Assembly (NCBI GenBank): GCA_023052935.1
Contig: CM041294.1
Coordinates: 85,607,474-85,671,473, forward strand
DNA length: 64,000 bases
Source of the DNA: Piezodorus guildinii
Taxonomy: Eukaryota; Arthropoda; Insecta; Hemiptera; Pentatomidae
Reading direction: 5' to 3'
The translations under genes were made by a program, and so were the position numbers. Of this stretch, positions 42,738 through 53,924 are shown piece after piece (position 1 is the stretch's first letter; each line of letters opens with the position of its first letter). The notes under the pieces are model-generated. The model was not told the origin of the DNA. It worked only from the letters and a program-made list of their open reading frames with translations, and made no database searches.

Positions 42738-43855
42738 AAAATATTAAAAAATTTGGTGCGGGCAACACACGACTTACCTCTTACTTTTAAATAATTTAAA
42801 AACTATTAAGTATACTTCAATTTGAAAAATATTTATTAGGTGTATTATTTCGTTGAAACATATGATTGTTTCTCATCATTGTGTCTTGTTTCTTGTCTAT
42901 TTTGTCGTTATTATCAGCGATTGCAAGAAATTCTTGATATTTTTTTTAACATTTATTATTCATATCGCGAGTTTCAGCTTAGGATTCAGCTCATGCATAT
43001 CATCTCAGTATTTTAATTTTACCTTTCACAGCGTCGTCAATTCAAAAAAAAAAAAAAAAAAAAAAACTTAACAGTTTTCAAGCGCTTTTAACGACACCTA
43101 TGATTAGATTAAAAATAATTCTAAATTGTAATCGTATTAGTTATCCGTTATCCCATCATTTATACAATTTATATTCTGTGTATCAGATAATATTTGCTCT
43201 AAAATATTTCTCTTTCCAACGGTATATTATACGTCTATATTACTGTTCTCATTATCAGTAAACCAAAAATTACGTTAAAAAATAGTTTTGTTCTTTTATC
43301 CTTTAGTTGGTCATCAAATTCGTCCAACTTGTATATTTAGCCGTTCTATATCAATGTCATTAAGATGATATCGTTAACCTTTTGGAATGTACACCATTAA
43401 AGACAGTTTACAGGAGGAAAATTTAAAATATCAGTATTTAAGCCTTGTCAGACTTTTTCGTTCAGAATGAAACCTAGATGATCTAAATTTTACATCAATA
43501 TAGCGAGTTTAATCAAAATCGTTGAGCCGTTTTTTAGGAAGTCGTAAAGACGAGTCGGTGCAAAATGCATGGTATAAAGTGGCCCTTCTGGTCGGCTCAT
43601 TTTGATGAAAATGCTGCTGTAAAATGAAAGGGAAATGATGCTTAATAATTTCAGTTTCATTTATCGTATAGTTTTAGTTTATCGTTTTTGTGCTAGGCTT
43701 ACCAAAGACACCCACACAGACCTTTTTTCGGGACATGGGGGCGGGAGACCATAAAACGTGTATCTTCGCCGAAAACTGGAATTAAAAAATTTTTTAGATC
43801 GCAATACTTTCCCTTACTATATATTTCATATACAGGTAAGTGAAAGTAAAAATAT
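42738..43855 (+). repeat. GCGGGCAACACACG family, copy 8, near complete (~1.1 kb)
   Basis: Left terminus TTTGGTGCGGGCAACACACG; landmarks TTTCCAACGGTATATTATAC, TTTATCCTTTAGTTGGTC, ATTCGTCCAACTT, GTCATTAAGATGATATCG, TGTGCTAGGCTTACC, CACACAGACC; right end CAATACTTTCCCTTACTATA then GGTAAGTGAAAGT. An A23 run at 43044-43066 may mark a small internal retro-insertion. Confidence 0.68.
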
Positions 43856-44490
43856 CTCCTGTATTTTTAAGGATTGAAAAATAAAACAAAAACTTCTGCT
43901 TCTATAACCCACCCATAAAGGGTCTTGGGTATGTTAGAGATTAGTTCAGTTGCAACGACCATGCGTATCTCCTTAGGCCTAAGTCAAGCTAAGACTCCAG
44001 CTATTTTAATACATTTTTGAATACCCACTTTTACAGAGAATAGGTATGCCCCAAGAGGGTCTCTATACCTCATGGTTTCATGGCTGAAATAACAGAAGAA
44101 ATAATATTTTGACACAGCCAGGATTAGAACCCAAGACTATCCACTACTAACACCCTTTCGAAGATAATGACTCTCCAAAATCTGTACTGTTTTTGAGGAA
44201 GATAACACTTAGTGTTTTAGGTCTAAACCGTGAAAGAGAAAGGTCCTAGAAATGTGACAGTTGTTTAGCTTCGCTTCGGTCTGGCTCGATCTTTTCGACG
44301 CCGGGCATTTTCGGAGACATCTCACTTTCCAAAACATTCCTGGGTCGTATCCTGTCAATGATCCCACAACGTGTCAGTTATTACTTTAGTTTATCTTCCA
44401 GAATTTTTTCCCTACAAAAGTAACAAAAGTACAAACCGACGAAGATGTTATTATATGCTCGGTATACATTATGTGCATTCATTAGAAATA
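43856..44490. other. Unassigned stretch
   Basis: 44090-44170 weakly resembles the possible second SINE family (complement). Nothing else recognised. Confidence 0.3.
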
Positions 44491-44642
44491 TTGTTTGTTT
44501 ATTTATCTAACGTCACTTTATGCTACTGTGGTTAATCGGATGATGCTAGTGTAGAAGTCCTAAATTTTGCCAATCTAGGTTTAATTAGGATAGGGAACTT
44601 TAACGAGTACCTGACATCGCACAGGCTCGGGACCAGCTTTTA
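44491..44642 (-). mobile_element. tRNA-derived SINE, 3' half
   Basis: Complement of the tail and body: TTGTTTGTTTATTTATCTAA, CGTCACTTTATGCTACTGTGG, AGGTTTAATTAGGATAGGG and GCACAGGCTCGGGACC. The head is missing. Confidence 0.7.
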
Positions 44643-44798
44643 AGTTCGTATTGTCTCTACTAGTATAGTATTTAATGTCATTTGTATTATATTATATTAT
44701 ATAATTATATTATATTACCTAAAAACAGTTGTTAGTATTGAGATATATGTTTAAAAAAAAATTTTATAAACATTTTAACTCTATTAATTTCTAATTTT

Positions 44799-44809
44799 AC
44801 TTTTGACTG
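44799..44809. repeat. TSD left of the truncated Jockey-like element B
   Basis: ACTTTTGACTG, repeated at 45664-45674. Confidence 0.8.
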
Positions 44810-45663
44810 TGTCCTCACTACATACGCCGATGACACATGTGTGTTATCTGTAAACAATGACCCAACTATTGCTTCCCAAACTCTTCAGTCTCACATTGTT
44901 TCCATTGAAGAATGGTGTCAAAAGTGGAGGATCAAAATAAATCCTACTAAATCCCACCAAATTATTTTTACCCTGCGCCGCAAACCTATGTCTGCCTGTC
45001 CCACTATATCCTTTGGCAATATTCCACTCACCTCAGTTGAACAGATCCGATACCTTGGACTGCATCTTGACAGACGACTTACTTGGAATCCTCACACTAG
45101 ACTGAAACGACAAGAAACAGCTCGCAGATATCGCTTATTACAACATTTACTTGACAAACGTTCAAAACTTCCCACCTACTACAAAAAACTAATTTATATT
45201 ACCATACTTAGGCCTATTTGGACATATGGAATTGAACTATGGGGACCCACCAAGCCATCAAATTCCTCTCGCATCCAATCCTTGCAATCCAAAATCCTCC
45301 GAAAGATCCTAAATGCCCCTTACTTTGTCACCAATAAAATAATCCACAAAGACCTGAATATCCCACTAGTTGCAGACTTAGCCCGAATTAGATATACTTC
45401 CTTTCACTCCAAATTACCACTCCACCCAAACGCACTTGTCCGCAATATCTCATCTCCTTCTATTCCTGATCATTCTCCGAGGCGGCTGAAACGACGATGG
45501 CCTCGAGACCTTCTTGTCTGAAAAACCTTTGAAGTGCTACCACTGGGTAGATTCTTCTCACGCCTATCATGTCCATATCTCATGTGTGAACAGTCACATT
45601 TACTTGATGTATTTTTGTGTTAATACAGTTGTAAATATCTCTATAATAAATAAATAAAAAAAA
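44810..45663 (+). mobile_element. Jockey-like element B, 854-bp 5'-truncated insertion
   Basis: RT C-terminus, ~125-bp 3' UTR and a short A tail, bounded by 11-bp TSDs. This family differs from the element at 56017 and is the source type for the fragments at 29806, 48000-48465, 52456 and 61684. Confidence 0.85.
44811..45521 (+). CDS. Jockey-like ORF2, C-terminal 236 residues (partial)
   Basis: The frame is open from the truncation point, just upstream of the catalytic YADD (TTYADDTCVLS), to a stop at 45519. Motifs include WCQKWRIKINPTKS, IRYLGLHLDRRLTWNPHTR, TILRPIWTYGIELWG, SKILRKILNAPYFVTN, DLNIPLVADLAR and RRLKRRWPRDLLV. It aligns along its length with the C-terminal part of the Jockey ORF2 at 57658 but is clearly diverged. 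It lacks the endonuclease and most of the RT, so it cannot act. The intact frame suggests a fairly young insertion. Confidence 0.82.
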   Translation, partial: VLTTYADDTCVLSVNNDPTIASQTLQSHIVSIEEWCQKWRIKINPTKSHQIIFTLRRKPMSACPTISFGNIPLTSVEQIRYLGLHLDRRLTWNPHTRLKRQETARRYRLLQHLLDKRSKLPTYYKKLIYITILRPIWTYGIELWGPTKPSNSSRIQSLQSKILRKILNAPYFVTNKIIHKDLNIPLVADLARIRYTSFHSKLPLHPNALVRNISSPSIPDHSPRRLKRRWPRDLLV

Positions 45664-45674
45664 ACTTTTGACTG
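45664..45674. repeat. TSD right of the truncated Jockey-like element B
   Basis: ACTTTTGACTG, pair of 44799-44809. Confidence 0.8.
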
Positions 45675-45949
45675 ACTGTTTTATCACATTTCATTATTCT
45701 ACGTTTTTATTTTTCATCACTCTTTAACTCACTGCTTTCTAATTTTCACTGTTTCATTACACTCTGTCAATTTCTTACAGTCATATGTACATCAAACGCC
45801 TACATTTTATCTTGTTATTTTGTGTTTTTTTTTTTAATAATGTATCTTAGTAATCGAATAAAAAAAAAAAAAAATATTACCCTTCTCCCTCAAAACATGA
45901 GGGCTACGTTTCAAGATACATAGAATCAGAATAACGAATACAAAAAAAT

Positions 45950-46450
45950 CTGTTTGTCCGCTGTATGCGGCGGCATTTCTTCGAAACTACAGGACCAATT
46001 TTTTGAAATTCACTACAAAATACTTGGGCATGAAATAATGGTCTAAACACTTAGACGTTGATATTAGCTGGGTACTTTTAAAAAGGAGACCGATTAAGAG
46101 TGATTCAATTCAATAACTCAGTTATTTTTGAAGATATAGTAAAAACTCATTAGTGTTTTCAACCAAAAATTAAACTGCGAATAATTATATAAGAGAAAAA
46201 AAAAGAAGGAAAAAATCGAAATTTTACCCATAAAATATACCCATAATTAAGAAGCTATATTTGTGAAGATAGAGAAAAAAGTATTCGCTTTTTTAAACCA
46301 AAATGATTAGAATAATAGAGAAAAAGCAAAGAAAAATAATTGAAATTTCACCCATAATTATGCCTACAACTCAGTTATTTTGGAAGGTAGAGAAAAATAT
46401 GTAAAGAATTTTAGAATAAATAAAGCACGATAAACAATTGCCAACAACAG
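45950..46450. repeat. Unclassified dispersed repeat (pair with 17434-17700), partly reiterated
   Basis: ATCTGTTTGTCCGCTGTATG, TTCTTCGAAACTACAGGACC, then the segment shared with 17434. A shortened, diverged reiteration (GTTATTTTGGAAGGTAGAG) follows at about 46260-46400. Confidence 0.5.
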
Positions 46451-47796
46451 GTTTATAAACAGTCATAGCCTAATATAGTTAATTAGAAATAATAAACCAT
46501 TGTTTAATAATTTGCAGCGTTTTAGCTATTATAAAAAACCGCAAAGTGAGTCGTAACGATGGGTAATAAATATTTTTTCACTATTTCCTAATCTTTTATA
46601 AAACTGTATCATTCTTTATTAACTTTGTTTTGTTGTATAGCTTTCGAGTTTTTATTGAAGATTGTCAGATAGTCAGCGTGCCCTAGAGCTGAAAAACGCC
46701 TAGTTTTGAATATATCACATAAGGCGTATGACTGGAAGACTAACGATTATAAACTCGTGTTAACGACCACCCAGTAAGGAACTAAATGATGGGAGACAGG
46801 CAGATTGCTGGCAGGCCTCACTGCAGCGGGCGCGGCCCGGCTGGACCACAGACTGACCATGGAGTACCAACACTCCGGCTAATCACAGAAACCATCTCCT
46901 GAGATAGGAAATGGGAGTGTTGGTGGTCTTTTCTTGAGGCTCTTCTTTATCCCAGTGCCACTGTTATCTCAGATCTAGGAGTCTCATACTAATAGCCCTG
47001 TATTACCGTCGAGGTCATAAGAAACAAAAAATGATCGGGTCTAAGCTCTTATAGATCAAGGCTCTATTCTGTATCTCCTTGCTTCCTTATCCTGTTCTTC
47101 CGATCAACTGAGTTAATTTGTTTAATAATTAATAACTTAATTCTTGGAAGGTATTAAAATCGCAAATCAAAAACGCTGCAAATCATTACACAATGGATTA
47201 TTTATTGTTCATTGTTTATTAACTAGTAATCCTTAGTAATAATGAGTAAAACAATCAGTTCCTCCTGCGAATAATGGATGAGAGCATTTTATTTAGTAAC
47301 TTTTAAATTTCACAGAAATATTAAATTAAAATAAATAAATAAAAAAAACTACAACTTAAACCTTTATATTTATGCTTTGTTTATAAATCACTTTTGGAGA
47401 TCAAAAATTAATTTAATTTTCCAAATTGAATAACTTCTAGTTTGTTAATTCTCCCTTCTTCCGAATCTTAATTTTTAAATTGTATCAGTGATGATGTCAT
47501 TCGATGTAGATCTTATTTCATCCCATAAATAGTAGTCATCATTCTTGAAAAATCAAAATAAATAAATAATGAGTAAAGAAGGAATCTTAACTATAATAAA
47601 ACTAACCTTAACTGTGATTTTTCAGGATTAATTAATATCGTTAAAAGAAAATATTTTATTAATATTTACTACTATATGTAAAACAAATACATAATGTGAA
47701 AAAGATAAATTATATTTGTGGGTGTGAAAAAAGTCTCGTAAAAAAAAAAAAGAAAAAAAAAAAGGGAATTGGTGGACTAGTAGTTAGAATTAAACC

Positions 47797-47846
<50 letters not shown>

Positions 47847-47965
47847 CTTTCCTAATGGGTTACTAATATGAAGGTCTTCATGGATTTTTTTTTAAAATTA
47901 TAATTTATTTATTGAAAATCACAACAGTACTCATCACAACTCTTGTGAGTAAAATATGTTATGAT
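46451..47965. other. AT-rich stretch with a GC-rich island at 46760-46990
   Basis: The island (CACTGCAGCGGGCGCGGCCC) has no ORF or repeat recognised. An (AT)n tract lies at 47800-47844. Confidence 0.38.
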
Positions 47966-47969
47966 GTTT

Positions 47970-48310
47970 GAAAAAAAATCTATCCTTTCGCAGCACTCCA
48001 AAATGTTTAATAAACTCTTGTAGGTCTTTTTTTCATCTTCTTTTCAGATTTCTTGGAGGATTATAGGGAATCGAAGAGTTGTTTGGGAAATTAAAGATGG
48101 TATGTCAATACCCCGTTAAGTCTGTAACTAATGGGATTAAGTTCTTTATGGACGGTTACTTTATATTATTTTTTTAAACTTATTTATCAAAATTCGGAAA
48201 AAAATATCCATTTGCAGCACTCCAAAATATTTAATAAATTCTGAAGGACCGGTTTTTATTTTATTTTTGGACACCTCGAAGGATTATCAGGAATCAAGGA
48301 TCGAAACTAG
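47970..48310 (-). pseudogene. Two degenerate Jockey-like B 3' ends, ~212 bp apart
   Basis: Minus-strand readings near 47970-48100 and 48185-48310 resemble SIPDHSPRRLKRRW...LLV and the start of the 3' UTR (GGAGTGCTGC versus GAAGTGCTAC). The spacing suggests a local tandem duplication. Confidence 0.5.
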
Positions 48311-48384
48311 AAGGTTAGTATAAGAAAAATGTTCGTCGTGGAAGGATAGATATCTGGTTTGAAGCAAATTTGCTGAACACGAAA

Positions 48385-48465
48385 CGTTAAGGTATTTATG
48401 GATTCTATTAGAGGCAAAAAAGTCTCGTAAAGACACTACCCTATGGTAACACCTAGTTGAAGTTA
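48385..48465 (-). pseudogene. Jockey-like B 3' UTR, left side of the foldback insertion site
   Basis: Minus strand TTCAACTAGGTGTTACC, GTCTTTACGAGAC matches the 3' UTR after the stop at 45521/61850. Its upstream half lies at 52456-52812, across the foldback element. Confidence 0.5.
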
Positions 48466-48472
48466 CTATAGC

Positions 48473-48645
48473 ATTTCCAAGTCAATTGTAACCTTTTCCA
48501 AGTCAAATGTAACTTTTTCCAAGTCAAATGTAACCTTTTCCAAGTCAAATGTAACCCTTTCCATTTCAAATGTCACCTTTTCCAAGTCAAATGTCACCTT
48601 TTCCATTTCAAATGTTACCTTTTCCAAGTCAAATGTCACCTTTTT
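48473..48645 (-). repeat. 21-bp minisatellite, left arm
   Basis: Eight or nine units of the type CCAAGTCAAATGTAACCTTTT. Because 21 is a multiple of 3 it is open on the minus strand as a heptad repeat of VTFDLEK/VTFEMEK type (48466-48651). Confidence 0.85.
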
Positions 48646-48889
48646 CTTCACTTCTAGCCTTAAATATTCCGTTTTATTTATTTATTTATTGAAAAATAAT
48701 TAGTTTAATTAACATTATGACTTTTTTAATAATTTTGGCATATAATAATTGATATTTTTTTTGGGTCTCTTAGATATTTGATATCAAGTTCTGTTTTTTA
48801 CTAGCTAATATTTAAAAAAATTAATTATCGTCTATTTAGTTTTAAGATAGTTGTTGATTTTGATTTTTTAGAGAGGAGGGGTAGTTTTT

Positions 48890-50470
48890 TGGAATAATTA
48901 ATGTGTTTTCGGGTATTATAATTAAATTTTTCGAGCTGTATTTTTTATCGCTCGCGTGCATTTTAACTCGCATTAAATTTGAATGTTTTTTATTGATATA
49001 GGGATTAATTAATGTGCTTTCGGGTGGTTATGATTACGTTTTTTGAGCTGTATCTTTTATCAGTCATGCGTATTTCAACTCATATTTACTTTTAATGTTT
49101 TTTATTGATATAGGGATTAATTATTTTGCTTTCGGGTGGTTATGATAAGGTTTTTCGCGCTGTATTTTTTTCGCTCGCGCTTATTTTATCTAAAATTTAC
49201 TTTTTATGTGTTTTATTGATATAGGGATTAATTAATGTGCTTTCGGGTGGTTATGATTACGTTTTTTCGCGCTGTATTTTTTATCGCTCATGCGTATTTC
49301 AACTCGCATTTACTTTTAATGTTTTTTATTGATATAGGGATTAATTATTTTGCTTTCGGGTGGTTATGATTACGTTTTTCGAGCTGTATTTTTTATCGCT
49401 CATGCGTATTTCAACTCGCATTTACTTTTAATGTTTTTTATTGATATAGGGATTAATTATTTTTCTTTCGGGTGGTTATGATTACGTTTTTCGAGCTGTA
49501 TTTTTTATCGCTCATGCGTATTTCAACTCGCATTTACTTTTAATGTTTTTTATTGATATAGGGATTAATTATTTTGCTTTCGGGTGGTTATGATTACGTT
49601 TTTCGAGCTGTATTTTTTATCGCTCATGCGTATTTCAACTCGCATTTACTTTTAATCTTTTTTTTTTTATAGAGATCTATCCTTGTGTTATCGCGGGGTT
49701 ATGAAAATGTTTAAAAGCTATTTTATTATCACTCGTGCGGATTTCAACTCGCCTTTATTTTTGATATTTTTTTATTGATATTGGGATTGATTGTTTTATT
49801 TTTGGTTCTCATTATAACGTTTTTTGAGCTGTATCTTTTATCGCTTATGCGTATTTTAACTCGCATTTACTTTTAATTTTTTTTATTGATATAGGAATTC
49901 ATTTTTTTCTTTCGGGTGGCTATAATTACGTTTTTCGAGCTGTATTTTTTATCGCTCTCGCTTATTGTAACTAAAATTTACTTTTTATGTTTCATATTGA
50001 TATAGGTGTTGAAAATTGTGTTTTCGGGTCCTATAATTGTGTTTTTTTAGTTTTATTTATTTATCGCTCCCGCGCATTTTAACTCGAATTTACTTTTAAT
50101 ATTTTTTTTTTTTATATATAGAGAGATAATAATGTGCTTTTGGGTGGTTATGATTACGTTTTTGAGCTGTATCTTTTATCGCTTATGCGTATTTCAATTC
50201 GGATTTACTTTTGATATTTTTTATTGTTATAGACGTTTGTAATTATCTTTCGGGTCTTGTGATTACGTTTTTTAAGCTGTTTTTATTGTCGCTTGCTCTC
50301 ATTTCAACTTGCATTTGCAGTGGTCCTTCTTTGTTTTTGTTTTAGCGGATTCTCATAACGTGTTTTGAACTTTATTCTTTTATGCGCTTGGGAATTTCTA
50401 CAAACCGTAGGTATTATGTTATAATATGATGTAAAAATTATTTATTGTTTTTTTGCAGGATCTGATTACA
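48890..50470. repeat. 112-bp tandem repeats, left arm and left half of the loop
   Basis: Units begin with GTTTTTTATTGATATAGGG at 48984, 49097, ~49209, 49321, 49433 and 49545, that is 112-113 bp apart, each with TTTCGGGTGGTTATGATTACG and ATCGCTCATGCGTATTTCAAC-like blocks. From ~49657 inward units are increasingly diverged but still recognisable to about 50460. Confidence 0.82.
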
Positions 50471-52030
50471 TTTTTGATTTGGACGTTACATCGCGATTGC
50501 GCATTCTTCTAGATCACTTTTCATTTAAGTTAAAATGTGCACTAGCTATAAATAAATATCATAAACTCTATTAGTATTGCCGAAAACACTATAAACGATC
50601 CCTCTATCGAATATTTATGAAATAGAAACAGTAACTTAAAATGAGTAACAAATTAGGTTCAAATAATGTTATCAGAACACCCGAAAATAGAATAAACGAT
50701 TCCACAATTAAATTATCAAATAATTGTCAGACCGAGTTAGGAAGCGGATCCTTTACAAAAGATTTAGTTGAAAAAAATTACTCAGGACGCTAGAAAAGGA
50801 ACTATAACTAATCCTTTTATAAAATAATAATAATAAAAAAAAATAAAAAAAAACCTAAACGATGTATATTCCAGCAACGTTATAATGAGAACCCAAAAAA
50901 AACAATCAATCCCAATATCAATAAAAAACATTAAAAGTAAATGCGAGTTGAAATACGCATGAGCGATAAAAAATACAGCTCGAAAAACGTAATCATAACC
51001 ACCCGAAAGAAAAATAATTAATCCCTATATCAATAAAAAACATTAAAAGTAAATGCGAGTTGAAATACGCATGAGCGATAAAAAATACAGCTCGAAAAAC
51101 GTAATCATAACCACCCGAAAGCAAAATAATTAATCCCTATATCAATAAAAAACATTAAAAGTAAATGCGAGTTGAAATACGCATGAGCGATAAAAAATAC
51201 AGCGCGAAAAACGTAATCATAACCACCCGAAAGCACATTAATTAATCCCTATATCAATAAAACACATAAAAAGTAAATTTTAGATAAAATAAGCGCGAGC
51301 GAAAAAAATACAGCGCGAAAAACCTTATCATAACCACCCGAAAGCAAAATAATTAATCCCTATATCAATAAAAAACATTAAAAGTAAATATGAGTTGAAA
51401 TACGCATGACCGATAAAAGATACAGCTCAAAAAACGTAATCATAACCACCCGAAAGCACATTAATTAATCCCTATATCAATAAAAAACATTAAAAGTAAA
51501 TGCGAGTTGAAATACGCATGAGCGATAAAAAATACAGCTCGAAAAACGTAATCATAACCACCCGAAAGCAAAATAATTAATCCCTATATCAATAAAAAAC
51601 ATTAAAAGTAAATGCGAGTTGAAATACGCATGAGCGATAAAAAATACAGCGCGAAAAACGTAATCATAACCACCCGAAAGCACATTAATTAATCCCTATA
51701 TCAATAAAACACATAAAAAGTAAATTTTAGATAAAATAAGCGCGAGCGAAAAAAATACAGCGCGAAAAACCTTATCATAACCACCCGAAAGCAAAATAAT
51801 TAATCCCTATATCAATAAAAAACATTAAAAGTAAATATGAGTTGAAATACGCATGACCGATAAAAGATACAGCTCAAAAAACGTAATCATAACCACCCGA
51901 AAGCACATTAATTAATCCCTATATCAATAAAAAACATTCAAATTTAATGCGAGTTAAAATGCACGCGAGCGATAAAAAATAACAGCTCGAAAAATTTAAT
52001 TATAATACCCGAAAACACATTAATTATTCC
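50470..52030. repeat. 112-bp tandem repeats, right half of the loop and right arm (inverted)
   Basis: Reverse complement of the left units. A 447-bp block of four monomers is present twice (starting at 51234 and 51681) but only once in the left arm. Confidence 0.8.
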
Positions 52031-52277
52031 AAAAAACTACCCCTCCTCTCTAAAAAATCAATATCAACAACTATCTTAAAACTAAATAGACGATAATTAA
52101 TTTTTTTAAATATTAGCTAGTAAAAAACAGAACTTGATATCAAATATCTAAGAGACCCAAAAAAAATATCAATTATTATATGCCAAAATTATTAAAAAAG
52201 TCATAATGTTAATTAAACTAATTATTTTTCAATAAATAAATAAATAAAACGGAATATTTAAGGCTAGAAGTGAAGAA

Positions 52278-52449
52278 AAAGGTGACATTTGACTTGGAAA
52301 AGGTAACATTTGAAATGGAAAAGGTGACATTTGACTTGGAAAAGGTGACATTTGAAATGGAAAGGGTTACATTTGACTTGGAAAAGGTTACATTTGACTT
52401 GGAAAAAGTTACATTTGACTTGGAAAAGGTTACAATTGACTTGGAAATG
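52278..52449 (+). repeat. 21-bp minisatellite, right arm
   Basis: Inverted copy of 48473-48645; its plus-strand heptad ORF (52270-52455) encodes the same 61 residues as the left arm. Confidence 0.85.
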
Positions 52450-52455
52450 CTATAG

Positions 52456-52812
52456 ATCCTATAGTATTTTCTAGTGCCTTTGAGGATCATTGGGAATAGA
52501 TTAGAGGCTATGGGCAAGTAGGTTTTTTTAAAAGAGGTTCATCTATTTCGGTATTTCATGAATGTTTTTATTGGTGACGAAGTAAAGAGCAATAAGGATT
52601 TTTTGGTGAATTTTGGGTATCAAGGATTGGATGCGGGAGGAGTTAGATAATTTGGTGGATCCACATAGCTCAATTTTATATGTTCATATAGGTCTAGTGA
52701 TAGCAATATAAATTACTTTTTTGTAGTAGGTGTGAAGTTTTGAGTAAATGTTGTAATCAGTATCAGCGAGGAGTTTCTTGTCGTTTTTGGTCTAGTTTAG
52801 GAAGGGGTATTA
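52456..52812 (-). pseudogene. Jockey-like B RT fragment, right side of the foldback insertion site
   Basis: Minus strand, with stops and frame changes: DQKRQETPR, VIYIAITRPI, HIKLSYVDPPNYL-like region, RIQSLIPKIHQKILI, ALYFVTNKN and, next to the foldback edge, a match to NALVRNISS.SIPDHSPRR. It continues the target copy whose 3' UTR is at 48385-48465. Confidence 0.6.
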
Positions 52813-52944
52813 GCATTAAATAATTATGAATGTAGTTTAATTAAAGGATTCCGAAAAGTCTTTTGAAGTAGAAAATAAGAAGATTATCCTCAGTGGATAA
52901 TATACTGTAAATGATATTACCAGTTAAAGATAAAGTTAATTCTT

Positions 52945-53280
52945 TTTTCTGTTGCAGGTATGTGATGCATGTTCAATTTTGTGAAGTTACTGGAATAAAA
53001 GGTAAGATTCAATTAAAACATGTTAAAAATCGATCTCTGCCTATTTTCTTATATCCTTACAATCAAATATCCTTGCACTCCCGTTGGCACGAAAGCAGCA
53101 CAGAACCTGTATTCTAGAAGCCTTCGAGAATTCCAGCCAAGGCATTGATATGTGTGTTTGTGTGTTACAATCTCCATTACATCCATCTTCTGGTTTCCAA
53201 ATTGCTCTTGCCAAGAGGAACACTTAGGCAAGGAACGGAGTACGCAATGCATTGAGGATTAATGTCGTTCGTTCCTGAAT
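52945..53280. repeat. Unclassified repeat (pair with 17038-17312)
   Basis: TTCTGTTGCAGGTATGTGATG, GCTCTTGCCAAGAGGAAC, ACTTAGGCAAGGAACGGAG and GCAATGCATTGAGGATTAAT. Confidence 0.5.
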
Positions 53281-53329
53281 TATATCTTTATCTCTTTCCC
53301 TATGTTTTCCATTTATTCTGCTCTTATAC

Positions 53330-53404
<75 letters not shown>
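53330..53404. repeat. (TA)n microsatellite
   Basis: About 74 bp of TA dinucleotides, next to copy 9 of the GCGGGCAACACACG family. Confidence 0.95.
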
Positions 53405-53409
<5 letters not shown>

Positions 53410-53411
<2 letters not shown>

Positions 53412-53565
53412 GTTTCACACGACTTTTAGTTTTTGCGCTAGACTTACCACACGCGCACACACACCTTTTTGTGGGAATCAGTCATGTGAAGCCAGGAAGC
53501 TCTATAACGTGTATTTCCGTTGAACACTGATATTTTAAATATAGGTAAGTAAAAGTAATAGATAA
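53410..53565 (+). repeat. GCGGGCAACACACG family, copy 9 (right end)
   Basis: TTTTTGCGCTAGACTTACC, CACACACACCTTTTTGTGGG, TATAACGTGTATTTCCGTTG and right-end GGTAAGTAAAAGT. Confidence 0.58.
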
Positions 53566-53924
53566 CTGGAAGTCAGAATCTCGTTTCAATATATACTTAT
53601 GCAACAGTTTCAACTGAGATTCCTTATTTTTAAGTGGTATTTTGCTTGCTTAAAAGGGAAGAAAAAAAATTATATTTTCGTCATTTAATGATTACTTATT
53701 TCCGAAATGGAATATCTGCTGCACAAACGTTTTACTAAATTTGCAGCGTGTATGGCAATGATGTCTTAGAATTAATCAGCTTCCGCAAGTGGTTTGCTTT
53801 ACCTACTAAGTATAAATAAAAGCGTTCATATAAGTTGGTCGAGCCGTTTCGGATGAATAGAACCACAAACACCGTGAAACGAGATTTTTACTTACACATA
53901 CCTATATATAAAATATATCGTAAA

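Larger units (their letters stand above)
48466..52455. mobile_element. Foldback-type element: ~4-kb imperfect palindrome built of tandem subrepeats
   Basis: Arms 48466-~49660 and ~50890-52455 are near-identical inverted copies; only isolated differences were seen in the outer ~550 bp. From outside in: CTATAG, GCATTTCC, a 21-bp minisatellite, ~240 bp unique spacer, then 112-bp tandem units that decay towards the centre near 50470. No transposase or other domain-bearing ORF. CTATAG at both edges is palindromic and may be a 6-bp TSD or part of the terminus. The structure resembles Drosophila FB-type foldback elements in layout; sequence kinship is not claimed. Confidence 0.82.

Noticed and set aside
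48466..52455. Regularly spaced repeats resembling a CRISPR array
   Set aside because: Units are contiguous tandem 21-bp and 112-bp repeats without unique spacers, in a eukaryotic setting.
53224..53523. ORFs encoding long Ile-Tyr runs (also near 19160, 32366, 32606, 54846, 61489)
   Set aside because: They are translations of (AT)n microsatellites.
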